Source of the DNA: SVTX01 sp045658225
GTDB taxonomy: Bacteria; Bacillota; Clostridia; Oscillospirales; CAG-272
DNA: 28,864 nt
Direction of reading: 5' to 3'
NCBI GenBank assembly: GCA_045658225.1
Contig: JAZOUO010000048.1
Coordinates: 1 to 28,864 of the forward strand
The position numbers were made by a program, and so were the translations under genes. A model generated the notes under the pieces. The model was not told the origin of the DNA. It did no database searches and was given only the letters and a program-made list of their open reading frames with translations. Below, in pieces: positions 7,984-15,544 of the stretch (positions within the stretch are counted from its first letter, which is position 1; each line of letters begins with the position of its first letter).

Positions 7984-8092
7984 TGAAGCGGGATGCAAAA
8001 CCAAGACCGCATTGATGCCTGTCGCATTCAAAATTCGTCCGCAAGACAACTCCCCGTCCTCGCGGCACTTACGCCCTGATTTTTACTCTTCA
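7984..8092 (-). ncRNA. Tetrahydrofolate (THF) riboswitch, FolT type
   Basis: On the minus strand the RNA fits the THF aptamer (Rfam RF01831) as I recall it. P1 pairs UGAAG (8088-8092) with CUUCA (7984-7988), followed inside by the conserved AGUA. P2 is nine pairs, AAAAUCAGG with the UCUUGGUUUU side, at 8075-8083 and 7997-8006. GCGUAAGUG matches the conserved J2/3. P3 is CCGC(G)AGGAC/GUCUUGCGG at 8039-8065. ACGAA precedes P4 (8012-8031). The UGCGGU and UUGCAUCC blocks are present. The P3 loop GGGG can pair with UCCC in J2/1 (7990-7993) as the known pseudoknot. It precedes a FolT-FolC gene, the expected target. Downstream, CCUUCU can pair with the AGGAGG site, which suggests control of translation; that part is inference. 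Confidence 0.88.
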
Positions 8093-8116
8093 AAATTCGT
8101 GGTTTTCCACAAGACT

Positions 8117-8144
8117 ATTATATCACTATTTTTTGCAATGTCAA
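8117..8144 (-). promoter_or_regulatory. SigA promoter of the THF riboswitch-folTC unit
   Basis: On the minus strand TTGACA (8139-8144), a 16-nt spacer and TATAAT (8117-8122) lie just past the birA stop codon. Transcription would begin about 20 nt before the riboswitch P1 stem. Confidence 0.88.
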
Positions 8145-8150
8145 TAGGAT

Positions 8151-8909
8151 TTAAGCATTTGATTTGCTATTTGCGGGGCGAATAGTGACCTCGCCGCTGA
8201 AAATTCTTGTCGGCGCGGTATCATTCTCTCGCAAAAGAAGCAATCCCCCGTCGTCATCAACGCCTACTACTTTGCCACAGATAGTCTCTCCGTTAAGAGT
8301 GGCATTAACCTGCTCGCCCATAAGCATAAAATGTTCTCGATAAAACTGCATATACGAGCGAATTGACGTGTCGGTTGCAAACTCACGCAAAAGGGTTGTG
8401 ATGCTTGCGATAAGCTCTTCCTTTGTGGATTTAAGCGTGACTGCACCCGCAATATCGCGGATCTCCTTGGGAAATTTAGTCTTGCCGATATTTATTCCTA
8501 TTCCGACGATAATATAGCTATCATTACTAATACCCGAGACTGCCTCGGTGAGTATTCCGCAGACCTTTTTGCCGTTTTGATAGATATCGTTTACCCACTT
8601 TATCTGAAAATCGCCCTCGCAGCACTCACAAAGAGCCTTTGTGACGGCGGCGGCAGCCGCGGTCGTGACGGACACCGAGTCACACATAGAGTTCGACTTA
8701 AAGGCAAACGACATATATATACCGCCGCGGCTGTAAAAGCTTCTGCCCATACGTCCTCTGCCCGCCGTCTGTCTGTCTGCTATGATTACAAAAGGGAGTC
8801 GTGCGCCCTCGTAAATCTTTTTGCGTGCCCTTGTGTTTGTTGAGTCAACAAGCAGTTTCCAATATATGTCCGTGCCCGAGAGGCTGTTGATTTTGTTAAT
8901 GTTCAGCAT
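8151..8909 (-). CDS. birA: Biotin--[acetyl-CoA-carboxylase] ligase, monofunctional
   Basis: The 252-residue enzyme activates biotin as biotinyl-AMP and attaches it to carrier lysines. It has the biotin-binding GRGRMGR loop (50-56), KWVNDI (104-109) with the following NGKKVCGIL, GIGINIG near 138-144, and a small C-terminal SH3-like domain. It lacks the N-terminal winged-helix domain of repressor-type BirA, so it should not regulate transcription itself. The start at 8909 has GAGGT upstream, and a near-consensus SigA promoter lies at 8933-8961. No biotin carrier or biotin synthesis gene is adjacent. No strong terminator was seen before the folTC promoter. Confidence 0.95.
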   Translation of the reverse strand: MLNINKINSLSGTDIYWKLLVDSTNTRARKKIYEGARLPFVIIADRQTAGRGRMGRSFYSRGGIYMSFAFKSNSMCDSVSVTTAAAAAVTKALCECCEGDFQIKWVNDIYQNGKKVCGILTEAVSGISNDSYIIVGIGINIGKTKFPKEIRDIAGAVTLKSTKEELIASITTLLREFATDTSIRSYMQFYREHFMLMGEQVNATLNGETICGKVVGVDDDGGLLLLRENDTAPTRIFSGEVTIRPANSKSNA

Positions 8910-8932
8910 TAAAGTACCTCGCTTCCAAATAA

Positions 8933-8961
8933 ATTATATCATTGTTTTGTGGGCAAGTCAA
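8933..8961 (-). promoter_or_regulatory. SigA promoter of birA
   Basis: On the minus strand TTGACT (8956-8961), a 17-nt spacer and TATAAT (8933-8938) lie about 25 nt upstream of the birA start. Confidence 0.88.
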
Positions 8962-8974
8962 CAAAAAACTTTAT

Positions 8975-9024
8975 AAAACACCCCATACGCAAGACCTTCT
9001 GTGTCCTTGAGCATGAGGTGTTTT
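8975..9024 (-). terminator. Probable terminator of glnN
   Basis: An outer 8-bp stem (AAAACACC/GGTGTTTT) encloses a long loop with partial inner pairing (CATGC with GCGTATG). On the minus strand T-rich sequence follows. The long loop makes this less certain than the other terminators in the window. Confidence 0.5.
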
Positions 9025-9029
9025 CAAAA

Positions 9030-11120
9030 TTACTGTTTATGTGTAAGCTCGCCGTAAGAGGGAAGCGGCCAGATATCCGCCGGGGTGAGCTGTTCTGCGG
9101 CGTCCACAACAAGACGCAGACGCGACATTTCAGGACACACAAAGTCTCTGTAATATTCCGCGCTCTTGCGAGAATTGCTTAAGCTTTTAGCCTTGACTGC
9201 AAGGTCCTTGAGTGTCTGCGCGGACTTGTTTATGCCCTCGCAAAGCTCCGAGAGCTTGAATATAAGCTCTCTTTCAAGAGTTATGACTGAGCCTCCGCAT
9301 ATCTCACGCTTGAGGGATGCGGTTTTTGCAAGGTCGCAAAGATAACGCTCTATAGCGGGAATTATCTTTTTGTTGACCATATCTATCATTGTTTTAGCCT
9401 CGATGCTTATGGTCTTGCAGTATGTCTCAAACAGCACTGCAACTCTTGCGCGAAGCTCTGCTTGATTCATTACCCCAAAGTCACCAAAGAGACATACATT
9501 CTTATCTGCAAGCAGGTAAGGGTAGGCATCAACGCTGGTTTTGAGATTGAGGAGCCCGCGTCTCTCTGCTTCTGCTACCCATTCTTCAGAATATCCGTTG
9601 CCGTTGAATATTATTCTTCTGTGTGCCGCAAGGGTGTTCTTTACAAGCTGTTTTGCGGCGGAGGGGACATCGTCTGCAGCCTCAAGAATGTCTGCAAACT
9701 CTTTGAGCACCTTGGCGGTTGCGGTGTTGAGGACTATGTTTGGCATCGCAATATTCTGTGATGCGCCGAGCATACGGAACTCAAACTTATTACCCGTGAA
9801 GGCAAAGGGCGAGGTTCTGTTTCTGTCGGTGGAATCATATCTGAAGGTGGGCACACTGGGTATGCCGATGTTGGCCTTAATGCTTGCGCGCTCGGTGTAA
9901 TTTTTATTGTCAATTATAGACTCAATGATAGCCTCAAGCTCGTCGCCGAGAAATATAGACACGATAGCGGGGGGAGCTTCGTTAGCGCCAAGACGGTGGT
10001 CGTTGCCTGGGGTTGCAACGGAGAATCGGAGCAGGTCCTGATATTCGTCAACTGCGCGAATTACTGCCGAAAGGAAAATCAAAAATCTTATATTTGACGC
10101 AGGGTTTTTGCCGGGGCTGAGTAGGTTTTCTCCCGTGTCTGTGGAGATAGACCAGTTGTTATGCTTGCCCGATCCACTGATAGTGGCGTAAGGCTTTTCG
10201 TGGAGGAGAGCTATCATTCCGTGTCTTTCTGCCACGCGCTTCATAGTGTCCATAATAAGCATATTGTGGTCAAGAGCAACGCTTGTGGCAGAATAGATAG
10301 GAGAGAGTTCGTGCTGTGAGGGAGCGACCTCATTATGCTTGGTCTTGGAGCTTATTCCAAGCTTCCAAAGCTCCTCGTCGACCTCTGACATATATGCCGC
10401 TACCTTAGTTTTTAAGGGACCGTAGTAGTGGTCCTCAAGCTCCTCGCCCTTAGGGGCAGGCGCACCGAAAAGGGTTCTGCCCGTGTAGATAAGGTCTTCG
10501 CGCTTGTCGTAGTATTCCTTGTTGACAAGGAAATATTCCTGCTCTGCGCCAACTGCTGTAATAACTCTTGATGCGGCATTGTCGCCAAGCGCTCGGAGAA
10601 CGCGAAGTCCCTGCTCGCTTATAGCGTCGGTAGAACGCAAAAGGGGAGTTTTGGCATCAAGCGACTCACCGCCGTACGAGAAAAAGACGGTGGGAATATA
10701 AAGTGTTTTGTCCTTAATAAACGCATATGATGAGGGATCCCACGCGGTATATCCACGCGCATTACAGGTCTCACGGAGTCCACCCGAGGGGAAGCTGGAC
10801 GCATCCGACTCGCCCTTGATAAGCTCCTTGCCCGAGAATTCCATAACCACCTTATCTCTACCCTCAAGAGATATGAAGGACTCGTGCTTTTCTGCGGTCA
10901 CGTTAGTCAAAGGCTGGAACCAATGAGTATAATGTGTCGCGCCAAGCTCGCACGCCCAATTTTTCATAGCCTCTGCTACCTCGTTGGCAATGGAGACATC
11001 AATTTTCTGGCCTGTTTGTATGGTCTTTTTAAGGGATTCGTAAATTTCTGAAGGAAGTCTTTCCTTCATAACGGAGTCGTTAAACACCATACAGCCGTAA
11101 ATTTCGGGAATATTTGTCAT
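9030..11120 (-). CDS. glnN: Type III glutamine synthetase
   Basis: The 696-residue protein has the length of GSIII (about 700) and not of GSI or GSII. It makes glutamine from glutamate, ammonia and ATP in the cytoplasm. Active-site blocks are AEQEYF (192-197), NEVAPSQHE (263-271) and the phosphate-loop-like GSGKHNNWS (316-324). The GSIII-specific N-terminal region (for example THYTHWFQPLT, 62-72) and the long helical C terminus are present. The gene stands alone behind a perfect SigA promoter (11152-11180). No P-II or nitrogen regulator gene is next to it, and no operator was recognised. It lies directly downstream of spoIIE on the same strand. Confidence 0.97.
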   Translation of the reverse strand: MTNIPEIYGCMVFNDSVMKERLPSEIYESLKKTIQTGQKIDVSIANEVAEAMKNWACELGATHYTHWFQPLTNVTAEKHESFISLEGRDKVVMEFSGKELIKGESDASSFPSGGLRETCNARGYTAWDPSSYAFIKDKTLYIPTVFFSYGGESLDAKTPLLRSTDAISEQGLRVLRALGDNAASRVITAVGAEQEYFLVNKEYYDKREDLIYTGRTLFGAPAPKGEELEDHYYGPLKTKVAAYMSEVDEELWKLGISSKTKHNEVAPSQHELSPIYSATSVALDHNMLIMDTMKRVAERHGMIALLHEKPYATISGSGKHNNWSISTDTGENLLSPGKNPASNIRFLIFLSAVIRAVDEYQDLLRFSVATPGNDHRLGANEAPPAIVSIFLGDELEAIIESIIDNKNYTERASIKANIGIPSVPTFRYDSTDRNRTSPFAFTGNKFEFRMLGASQNIAMPNIVLNTATAKVLKEFADILEAADDVPSAAKQLVKNTLAAHRRIIFNGNGYSEEWVAEAERRGLLNLKTSVDAYPYLLADKNVCLFGDFGVMNQAELRARVAVLFETYCKTISIEAKTMIDMVNKKIIPAIERYLCDLAKTASLKREICGGSVITLERELIFKLSELCEGINKSAQTLKDLAVKAKSLSNSRKSAEYYRDFVCPEMSRLRLVVDAAEQLTPADIWPLPSYGELTHKQ

Positions 11121-11151
11121 AGGGCGTTATCCTTTCATACAAGATACAAAA

Positions 11152-11180
11152 ATTATACCCCTTTTGCCTTTGTTTGTCAA
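11152..11180 (-). promoter_or_regulatory. SigA promoter of glnN
   Basis: On the minus strand TTGACA (11175-11180), a 17-nt spacer and TATAAT (11152-11157) give perfect consensus. It is about 30 nt upstream of the glnN start and 15 nt beyond the spoIIE stop. Confidence 0.92.
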
Positions 11181-11194
11181 GGATTTTTGAGATT

Positions 11195-13936
11195 TTATGC
11201 CGAAATTAACACGACGGAGACCGAAATATCGTCCTTATGTCTGCCCTCGGGCGTGTTTTCAATAGCAAGTGAGAGTATTTTGTTTTTGACTGCTCCCGTG
11301 AACTTCTCAAGCGCTTCGGGAGAAGGGTCTGCTTTGGGAATATTTATCTCGGACAGATAGTCCACAAGCCAAGGGCAGTCCTCGCTGTCGGGACAGCAGC
11401 CGTCACTCACCATTACTACCATATCCCAAGGATTTGTTTCAAACCGCGTCAGTTTTGCGTCGGCTTGCTTGATAATGCCCACGGGCATTGTGCGGGAGTT
11501 TATCTTATATACAGTCTGCTCTCGGCAGATAAAGGTCGGAGCCGCGCCGCTTTTGATAAACGATGCGCAACCATTCATAAGGTCAAGTTCGAAAAGGTCA
11601 AGAGTTGCCGAGCATTCCTCGCCAAGTCCTATGTTTTCAGAACGCAAAAAATTGTTGAGCATTCGGACGGTTATGTCCGCGCGGTTGCCTGCCATGAGCA
11701 TTTTTTCAACAAACATAGACGACACCTCGCTTGCGAGGGCGGCTGATGAGCCGCTACCCATTCCGTCGCTGATGAGCGAGTAAAAATAGGAATTTCCGTT
11801 TACAAAGACTCTTGTGCAATCGCCGCAGGCGGTGTCGTTGCCCGAATCTTCCTTGAAAAATTTTATTCCGTCAGACTCAAGTATTTCAGCATACAGACTG
11901 TCCTTGTCAACATCTGCGGCAAGCCGTCCGTGTGAGCAAATTGCACTGAGCTTTGGCTTTGAATAAAACATCATGACCGTTTCGTCGGCAGACATTTCAA
12001 AGATGGGACCGATAAGACTGACTCCGACTATATCGCTGATTTTTTTGCAAAGCTCGCCACCCGAGAGGGAAGGCGTTTTTTGTGTTGCAGAGCCCTTAAT
12101 AAGCACTCGGCGGTTGCGTTTTCCGCAGACGACGACGCCCTTTATTTTATAATTCGCTTCTGTTAACATATCAAATATTTGCTCGCCGAGAGAGAGGTCA
12201 CATTCGTATTCCTCGCCGTCGTCCTCAAGCGCATCTCGTAAGATTGCGCCAATGTCGTCAAAGTTTGACGCGAAAATGCCTATCTTTTGGTTTTGAATAA
12301 GGCTTTCGGTGGCAGCTCTGCACTCCTGATTTACATCAGCGACCATTCTCTGCGCTCGAGGGCAAGACGAATGAAATGTGCTTGGCAAATCCGAGAGAGA
12401 GACTTCTCCTCGCGTGTGCAGACAGGATGTTATCTTATTTATGATTTCAAGGGTGTCGCTGTATCCCACGCCCCAACAGACGTCTCGATTTCTGCACCCC
12501 TCGCAATTTTTAGAGAATGTATTGTGGGATATTTTCTGGAGCCCGAGAATATCTGGGCGACGGAATCTGTCCACAAGGTCGTTGAAGGTTTCCGATAAAG
12601 ACGAAAACGCTTCTGACAGGGCGCCGAGCTTGTCCGCCATGCCCTCGTTTTTCTCTCGCTCGGAGACTGCCTCGGCAAAGTAGACGCCCGCGCCTGCCCG
12701 TGCCCTTTGCTCAAACATTTTGCTCACCGCATCGGTGTCCTCCGTGGCGCGCTCGGGGAAAATTACGGTGTAATATTTGTCCGCGACAAAAAACACGGGA
12801 ACAGAGATAACCATAGGTGTCAGCGTGCTGACAAGTCCCGCCGTGCCACCAAAATAGTAGCACCATAGCACAATGCCAAAGCAGACCAGACCAAGAGCTA
12901 TGCTTTTTCTTAAAGGGGAGATAAGTCCGTATATAAGCGCGCAGATAAGAAGCAAAGGTGCGTAGAGAGGGTTGTATATAAGACCGAAAACAAGTCCTGA
13001 CAAAGCTCCGGACACAACTCCTCGTGTGCCTGTTATGAAAAGTGTAAACAGAGTTGCAACAAAGGGCGCTATGGGAATTCCAAGAGCCATAGAGCTGCCC
13101 GCCGACCATACTGCGACACATAGAATTAAAAACCACGAGATTGAGTGTCTCCACGAGCGAAAAGACACCCCCTCACAGTCTGCGCCCGAAAATAGCAGTA
13201 CGATTATGGGCGAGAAAAGTATAAGACTCAGCGCGCCAAACATATTAAAAAATGCGTAATTGCCATCAACAAGGGCAAACAGACCGCAGACGAAGCCGCC
13301 AACTCCCGCAAAAAGCGCTTTAGCCGCAAGACTTTCGTTATATTTGTGTTTTTGAGAAGATTGAACTTGCTCAAGTGATTGGTTGTTTATGCCTAAAACT
13401 TCTTCCGCAAAGCTTTTTGCGGGGATAAAAATTCTTTCCTTGAAGCCCTTTTTCTTGATGACCTCACCTTCAAGCATAGGGAGCTCGCTTTCATCAAAAA
13501 AGCCCTCAAGATTTATGGTTGTGGCTTTTATGGAGTCTCGGTTTTTGTCGTGAAAATCCGGCACGAAGGAGATAATTATTCTGAAAATAAGAATAACAAG
13601 TCCACCCCATAAGACAGGTAGCCCTATCTTCCCGGAAATTGTTGCGACGGCGATACCCAAAAAGATGGGGATAAGGTTATGCTCGGTGAAGCACAAAAGA
13701 CATAATGCAAAAGGCTGCGCTCCAAAGAAAAATATACCGTCAGAAAGTATCCATGACAGACAAAAGCTGCAAAACCAAGAGATGATTTTTTGCAGTCTTC
13801 CTCGCGCTTTGTCTCCTGATGGGGATATTTTGGAGAGCAATTTTTCTATGTAGGCTTGTCCTTTTTGCTCGCGTGCATTTTGTTTTGGGGACGTTTTAAC
13901 TTTTTTTGCTGTATCCTTATTTTTTTCTTGCTGCAT
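11195..13936 (-). CDS. spoIIE: Stage II sporulation protein E, serine phosphatase
   Basis: The 913-residue protein has the SpoIIE layout: a basic N-terminal tail (about 1-45), many membrane segments to about residue 420, a central cytoplasmic region with a Cys group (CEGCRNRDVCW), and a C-terminal PP2C phosphatase domain (ISDGMGSGSSAA, SGAAPTF, VMVSDG, KDDISVSVV). SpoIIE dephosphorylates SpoIIAA at the sporulation septum and so frees sigma-F in the forespore. An acidic/basic loop of roughly 85 residues interrupts the membrane segments (about 125-210). The frame opens at 13963, but ATG 13936 has GGAGT at proper spacing and fits better. A Spo0A-type promoter lies at 14074-14107. It is somewhat longer than the Bacillus protein. 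Confidence 0.95.
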   Translation of the reverse strand: MQQEKNKDTAKKVKTSPKQNAREQKGQAYIEKLLSKISPSGDKARGRLQKIISWFCSFCLSWILSDGIFFFGAQPFALCLLCFTEHNLIPIFLGIAVATISGKIGLPVLWGGLVILIFRIIISFVPDFHDKNRDSIKATTINLEGFFDESELPMLEGEVIKKKGFKERIFIPAKSFAEEVLGINNQSLEQVQSSQKHKYNESLAAKALFAGVGGFVCGLFALVDGNYAFFNMFGALSLILFSPIIVLLFSGADCEGVSFRSWRHSISWFLILCVAVWSAGSSMALGIPIAPFVATLFTLFITGTRGVVSGALSGLVFGLIYNPLYAPLLLICALIYGLISPLRKSIALGLVCFGIVLWCYYFGGTAGLVSTLTPMVISVPVFFVADKYYTVIFPERATEDTDAVSKMFEQRARAGAGVYFAEAVSEREKNEGMADKLGALSEAFSSLSETFNDLVDRFRRPDILGLQKISHNTFSKNCEGCRNRDVCWGVGYSDTLEIINKITSCLHTRGEVSLSDLPSTFHSSCPRAQRMVADVNQECRAATESLIQNQKIGIFASNFDDIGAILRDALEDDGEEYECDLSLGEQIFDMLTEANYKIKGVVVCGKRNRRVLIKGSATQKTPSLSGGELCKKISDIVGVSLIGPIFEMSADETVMMFYSKPKLSAICSHGRLAADVDKDSLYAEILESDGIKFFKEDSGNDTACGDCTRVFVNGNSYFYSLISDGMGSGSSAALASEVSSMFVEKMLMAGNRADITVRMLNNFLRSENIGLGEECSATLDLFELDLMNGCASFIKSGAAPTFICREQTVYKINSRTMPVGIIKQADAKLTRFETNPWDMVVMVSDGCCPDSEDCPWLVDYLSEINIPKADPSPEALEKFTGAVKNKILSLAIENTPEGRHKDDISVSVVLISA

Positions 13937-14322
13937 TTTTACTCCGATCTGCCAAAATGGCAACTGATGATTTTTTGTGACGTCTGCTTAAATCAATTCA
14001 AAAACACGCCGTTTTGAATGAATTTTGGGGTGCTTTACGCAAAAATTACGTTGCGTGAGACATCAACATATATATTATAAAGGATTTAGGGCAAGAAATA
14101 TGTCGAAGTATATTTGCGCTTTTGCGCCTTGTTTTGTCGCAAACGGATGTTGTATGTGACATTTGGCAGTTGCTTGTCAAAGTAGAGGTCGGGAGTTGAC
14201 GGAGATTGTGTAAAAAAGCAGAAATATGGCGAGCGAAACTATGGAAAAAGAGAAAAAAGCTATTTACTTTTTGCTCCGTTCGTGTTAAAATTAGTTAACT
14301 ACTTACACAGGAGGGCAGGACA
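13937..14322. other. Divergent intergenic region between spoIIE and the SLOG gene
   Basis: This gap of about 386 bases holds the spoIIE leader and promoter. The leader can form two hairpins: ATTCAAAA/TTTTGAAT (13996-14019) and ACGCAA/TTGCGT (14037-14056). A second 0A-like heptamer lies at 14135-14141. A weak TAAAAT element near 14286 could serve the plus-strand gene, but no convincing -35 element was found. No open frame of note is present. Confidence 0.6.
14074..14107 (-). promoter_or_regulatory. Spo0A-activated SigA-type promoter of spoIIE
   Basis: On the minus strand a perfect TATAAT (14074-14079) is separated by exactly 21 bases from TCGACA (14101-14106), which overlaps a 0A box TTCGACA (14101-14107, TGTCGAA on the plus strand). 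Abnormally long 21-22 bp spacing with an overlapping 0A box is the known design of Spo0A-dependent spoIIE and spoIIG promoters in Bacillus. A second, one-mismatch box TGCGACA lies at 14135-14141. The predicted start is about 130 nt before the spoIIE ATG. Confidence 0.75.
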
Positions 14323-14784
14323 ATGACGGTCTGCTTTACAGGACACCGAAAACTTGAGCCGCATAACGTAGTACAGACTGCTTGCCTGCTCGAAGAAAAA
14401 ATTTCAAGCCTTGCTATGACGGGCGAGGTGATTTTCCGCGCAGGCGGAGCCGTGGGATTCGACACTCTTGCGGCGCTTTGCGTACTGTCGGCAAAAGAAA
14501 ATTACCCCAACATAAAACTTCATCTTCTTCTGCCGTGCAAAAATCAGACTCGCGGCTGGAGCGACGGTGATATTGAAAAATACAACTATATACTCTCGCA
14601 GGCGGATTCTGTAAGATACGTGAGCGAGGAGCGCGCGGCGGGCTGTATGCTCAAGCGCGACAGAGCGCTTGTTGACGGCGCGGACTTGTGTATTGCCTAT
14701 TGCAGAAGATCCACGGGGGGCACAGCATATACTATGTCTTATGCAAAAGAGCGTGGTGTTGAGGTGAAAAATATATATAAATAA
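14323..14784 (+). CDS. SLOG-family protein (YpsA/DUF1273-like)
   Basis: The 153-residue protein has a Rossmann-like SLOG fold pattern: N-terminal VCFTGHRK (TGHR 6-9), GGAVGFDTLAA (41-51), LLLPC (68-72) and DGADLCIAYC followed by STGGTAYTMSYA (118-141). SLOG domains bind nucleotide-derived ligands and occur in DprA, LOG and YpsA proteins; the ligand of this branch is not known. The ATG at 14323 has a strong AGGAGGG site. The gene is monocistronic, ends in a hairpin shared with spoIIR (14783-14809) and is divergent from spoIIE. No membrane segment or effector domain is attached. Placement between two sporulation genes hints at, but does not prove, a link to sporulation. Confidence 0.85.
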   Translation: MTVCFTGHRKLEPHNVVQTACLLEEKISSLAMTGEVIFRAGGAVGFDTLAALCVLSAKENYPNIKLHLLLPCKNQTRGWSDGDIEKYNYILSQADSVRYVSEERAAGCMLKRDRALVDGADLCIAYCRRSTGGTAYTMSYAKERGVEVKNIYK

Positions 14785-14809
14785 AAGGGCTTGTCTTACA
14801 AGCCCTTTT
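14783..14809. terminator. Bidirectional terminator between the SLOG gene and spoIIR
   Basis: A 12-bp perfect stem (AAAAGGGCTTGT/ACAAGCCCTTTT) with a 3-nt loop sits between the converging stop codons at 14784 and 14811. A and T runs on both sides allow use on either strand. Confidence 0.92.
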
Positions 14810-14810
14810 A

Positions 14811-15425
14811 TTATCCGAATGCGCGTTGAAACACCTCGAGGATTTTGAAACGCACCTTGTACTTTGGCGTGTCGGTTTCGGTTATGACCTTGTATTGCTC
14901 ACCCGTAAGCCCTACAGATATAAAGGCGTCCTCGTTTTCTTCCTTGCGTGTTGCTGAGGACAAACAGAGAGGGGGGAATAGACAGCACCACCAATTTTGC
15001 CCCTCGCCCTCGCCGATAATAATGCGCAGAGACATATATTCTCCCTCGGGAAAGCTGCAGCTTTCGTACTCTTTTGTGGGATAATATTCCTCGTCTATGA
15101 CTGCGTCAACGGGGTAAGAATAGCCCTCAGACTTTATGACCTCTGCGGCAGTCTCCTTTATTTGAGGAATGAGGTCTGAGAGTATTTCTTGCGCGTCCTC
15201 ACGAGAGGTACAGCCTTCAAGCGCGGGCGCGGTGAGAAGTAAGACCTCGTCGCGCACCTTGAGCTTTAATGCCTGGTCGTCCTCGCTGTCGGAGTTGGCA
15301 AGCACATGGAATCGCACGACTGAGTCGTATATTTTCTCCTCTCCGTGAATTGGCAGAGCGCTGAGTATAAACATCGCCGCCAGACAGACGATACATAAAA
15401 TAAGTAATTTTTGAGCAAATTTCAT
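14811..15425 (-). CDS. spoIIR: Stage II sporulation protein R
   Basis: The 204-residue protein begins with a signal-like hydrophobic segment (about 5-25, KLLILCIVCLAAMFILSAL) and then the SpoIIR hallmark VRFHVLANSD (37-46) with LKLKVRDEVL. In Bacillus it is made in the forespore under sigma-F, crosses into the intermembrane space and triggers SpoIIGA to process pro-sigma-E in the mother cell. The C-terminal part WWCCLFPPLC is typical of the family. The start at 15425 has an excellent GGAGG site, and a SigF-like promoter lies at 15455-15484. It is transcribed apart from the upstream antiporter, which has its own terminator. Confidence 0.96.
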   Translation of the reverse strand: MKFAQKLLILCIVCLAAMFILSALPIHGEEKIYDSVVRFHVLANSDSEDDQALKLKVRDEVLLLTAPALEGCTSREDAQEILSDLIPQIKETAAEVIKSEGYSYPVDAVIDEEYYPTKEYESCSFPEGEYMSLRIIIGEGEGQNWWCCLFPPLCLSSATRKEENEDAFISVGLTGEQYKVITETDTPKYKVRFKILEVFQRAFG

Positions 15426-15454
15426 TTTTTACCTCCAAAAATGTATTTCCTAAA

Positions 15455-15484
15455 TAGGATTTCCAAGGAAAAAATGTTTTATTC
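15455..15484 (-). promoter_or_regulatory. SigF/SigG-like promoter of spoIIR
   Basis: On the minus strand GAATA (15480-15484; SigF -35 consensus GYATA, one mismatch), a 15-nt spacer and GGAAATCCTA (15455-15464; -10 consensus GGNNANAHTR, one mismatch) lie about 30 nt before the spoIIR start. The spacing is that of SigF promoters. No SigA-type pair was seen here. Confidence 0.55.
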
Positions 15485-15513
15485 ATTTGCGATTAAATGT
15501 TTTTTATAAAAAA

Positions 15514-15537
15514 AGCCAACGCCCTTGGGCGTTGGCT
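15514..15537 (-). terminator. Terminator of the cation:proton antiporter gene
   Basis: An 11-bp perfect stem (AGCCAACGCCC/GGGCGTTGGCT) with a tight loop is followed on the minus strand by seven T. It lies 8 bases past the antiporter stop codon. Confidence 0.93.
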
Positions 15538-15544
15538 GAAATTT

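Noticed and set aside
7921..8049. N-terminal extension of the FolT-FolC protein by 43 residues
   Set aside because: It would be encoded by the THF riboswitch, has no ribosome site at its ATG, and the AGGAGG-linked ATG at 7920 gives a normal S-component start.
8028..8100. 12-bp direct repeat TTCAAAATTCGT as a regulator binding pair
   Set aside because: One copy is the conserved ACGAA and P4 part of the THF aptamer, so the similarity is more likely incidental.
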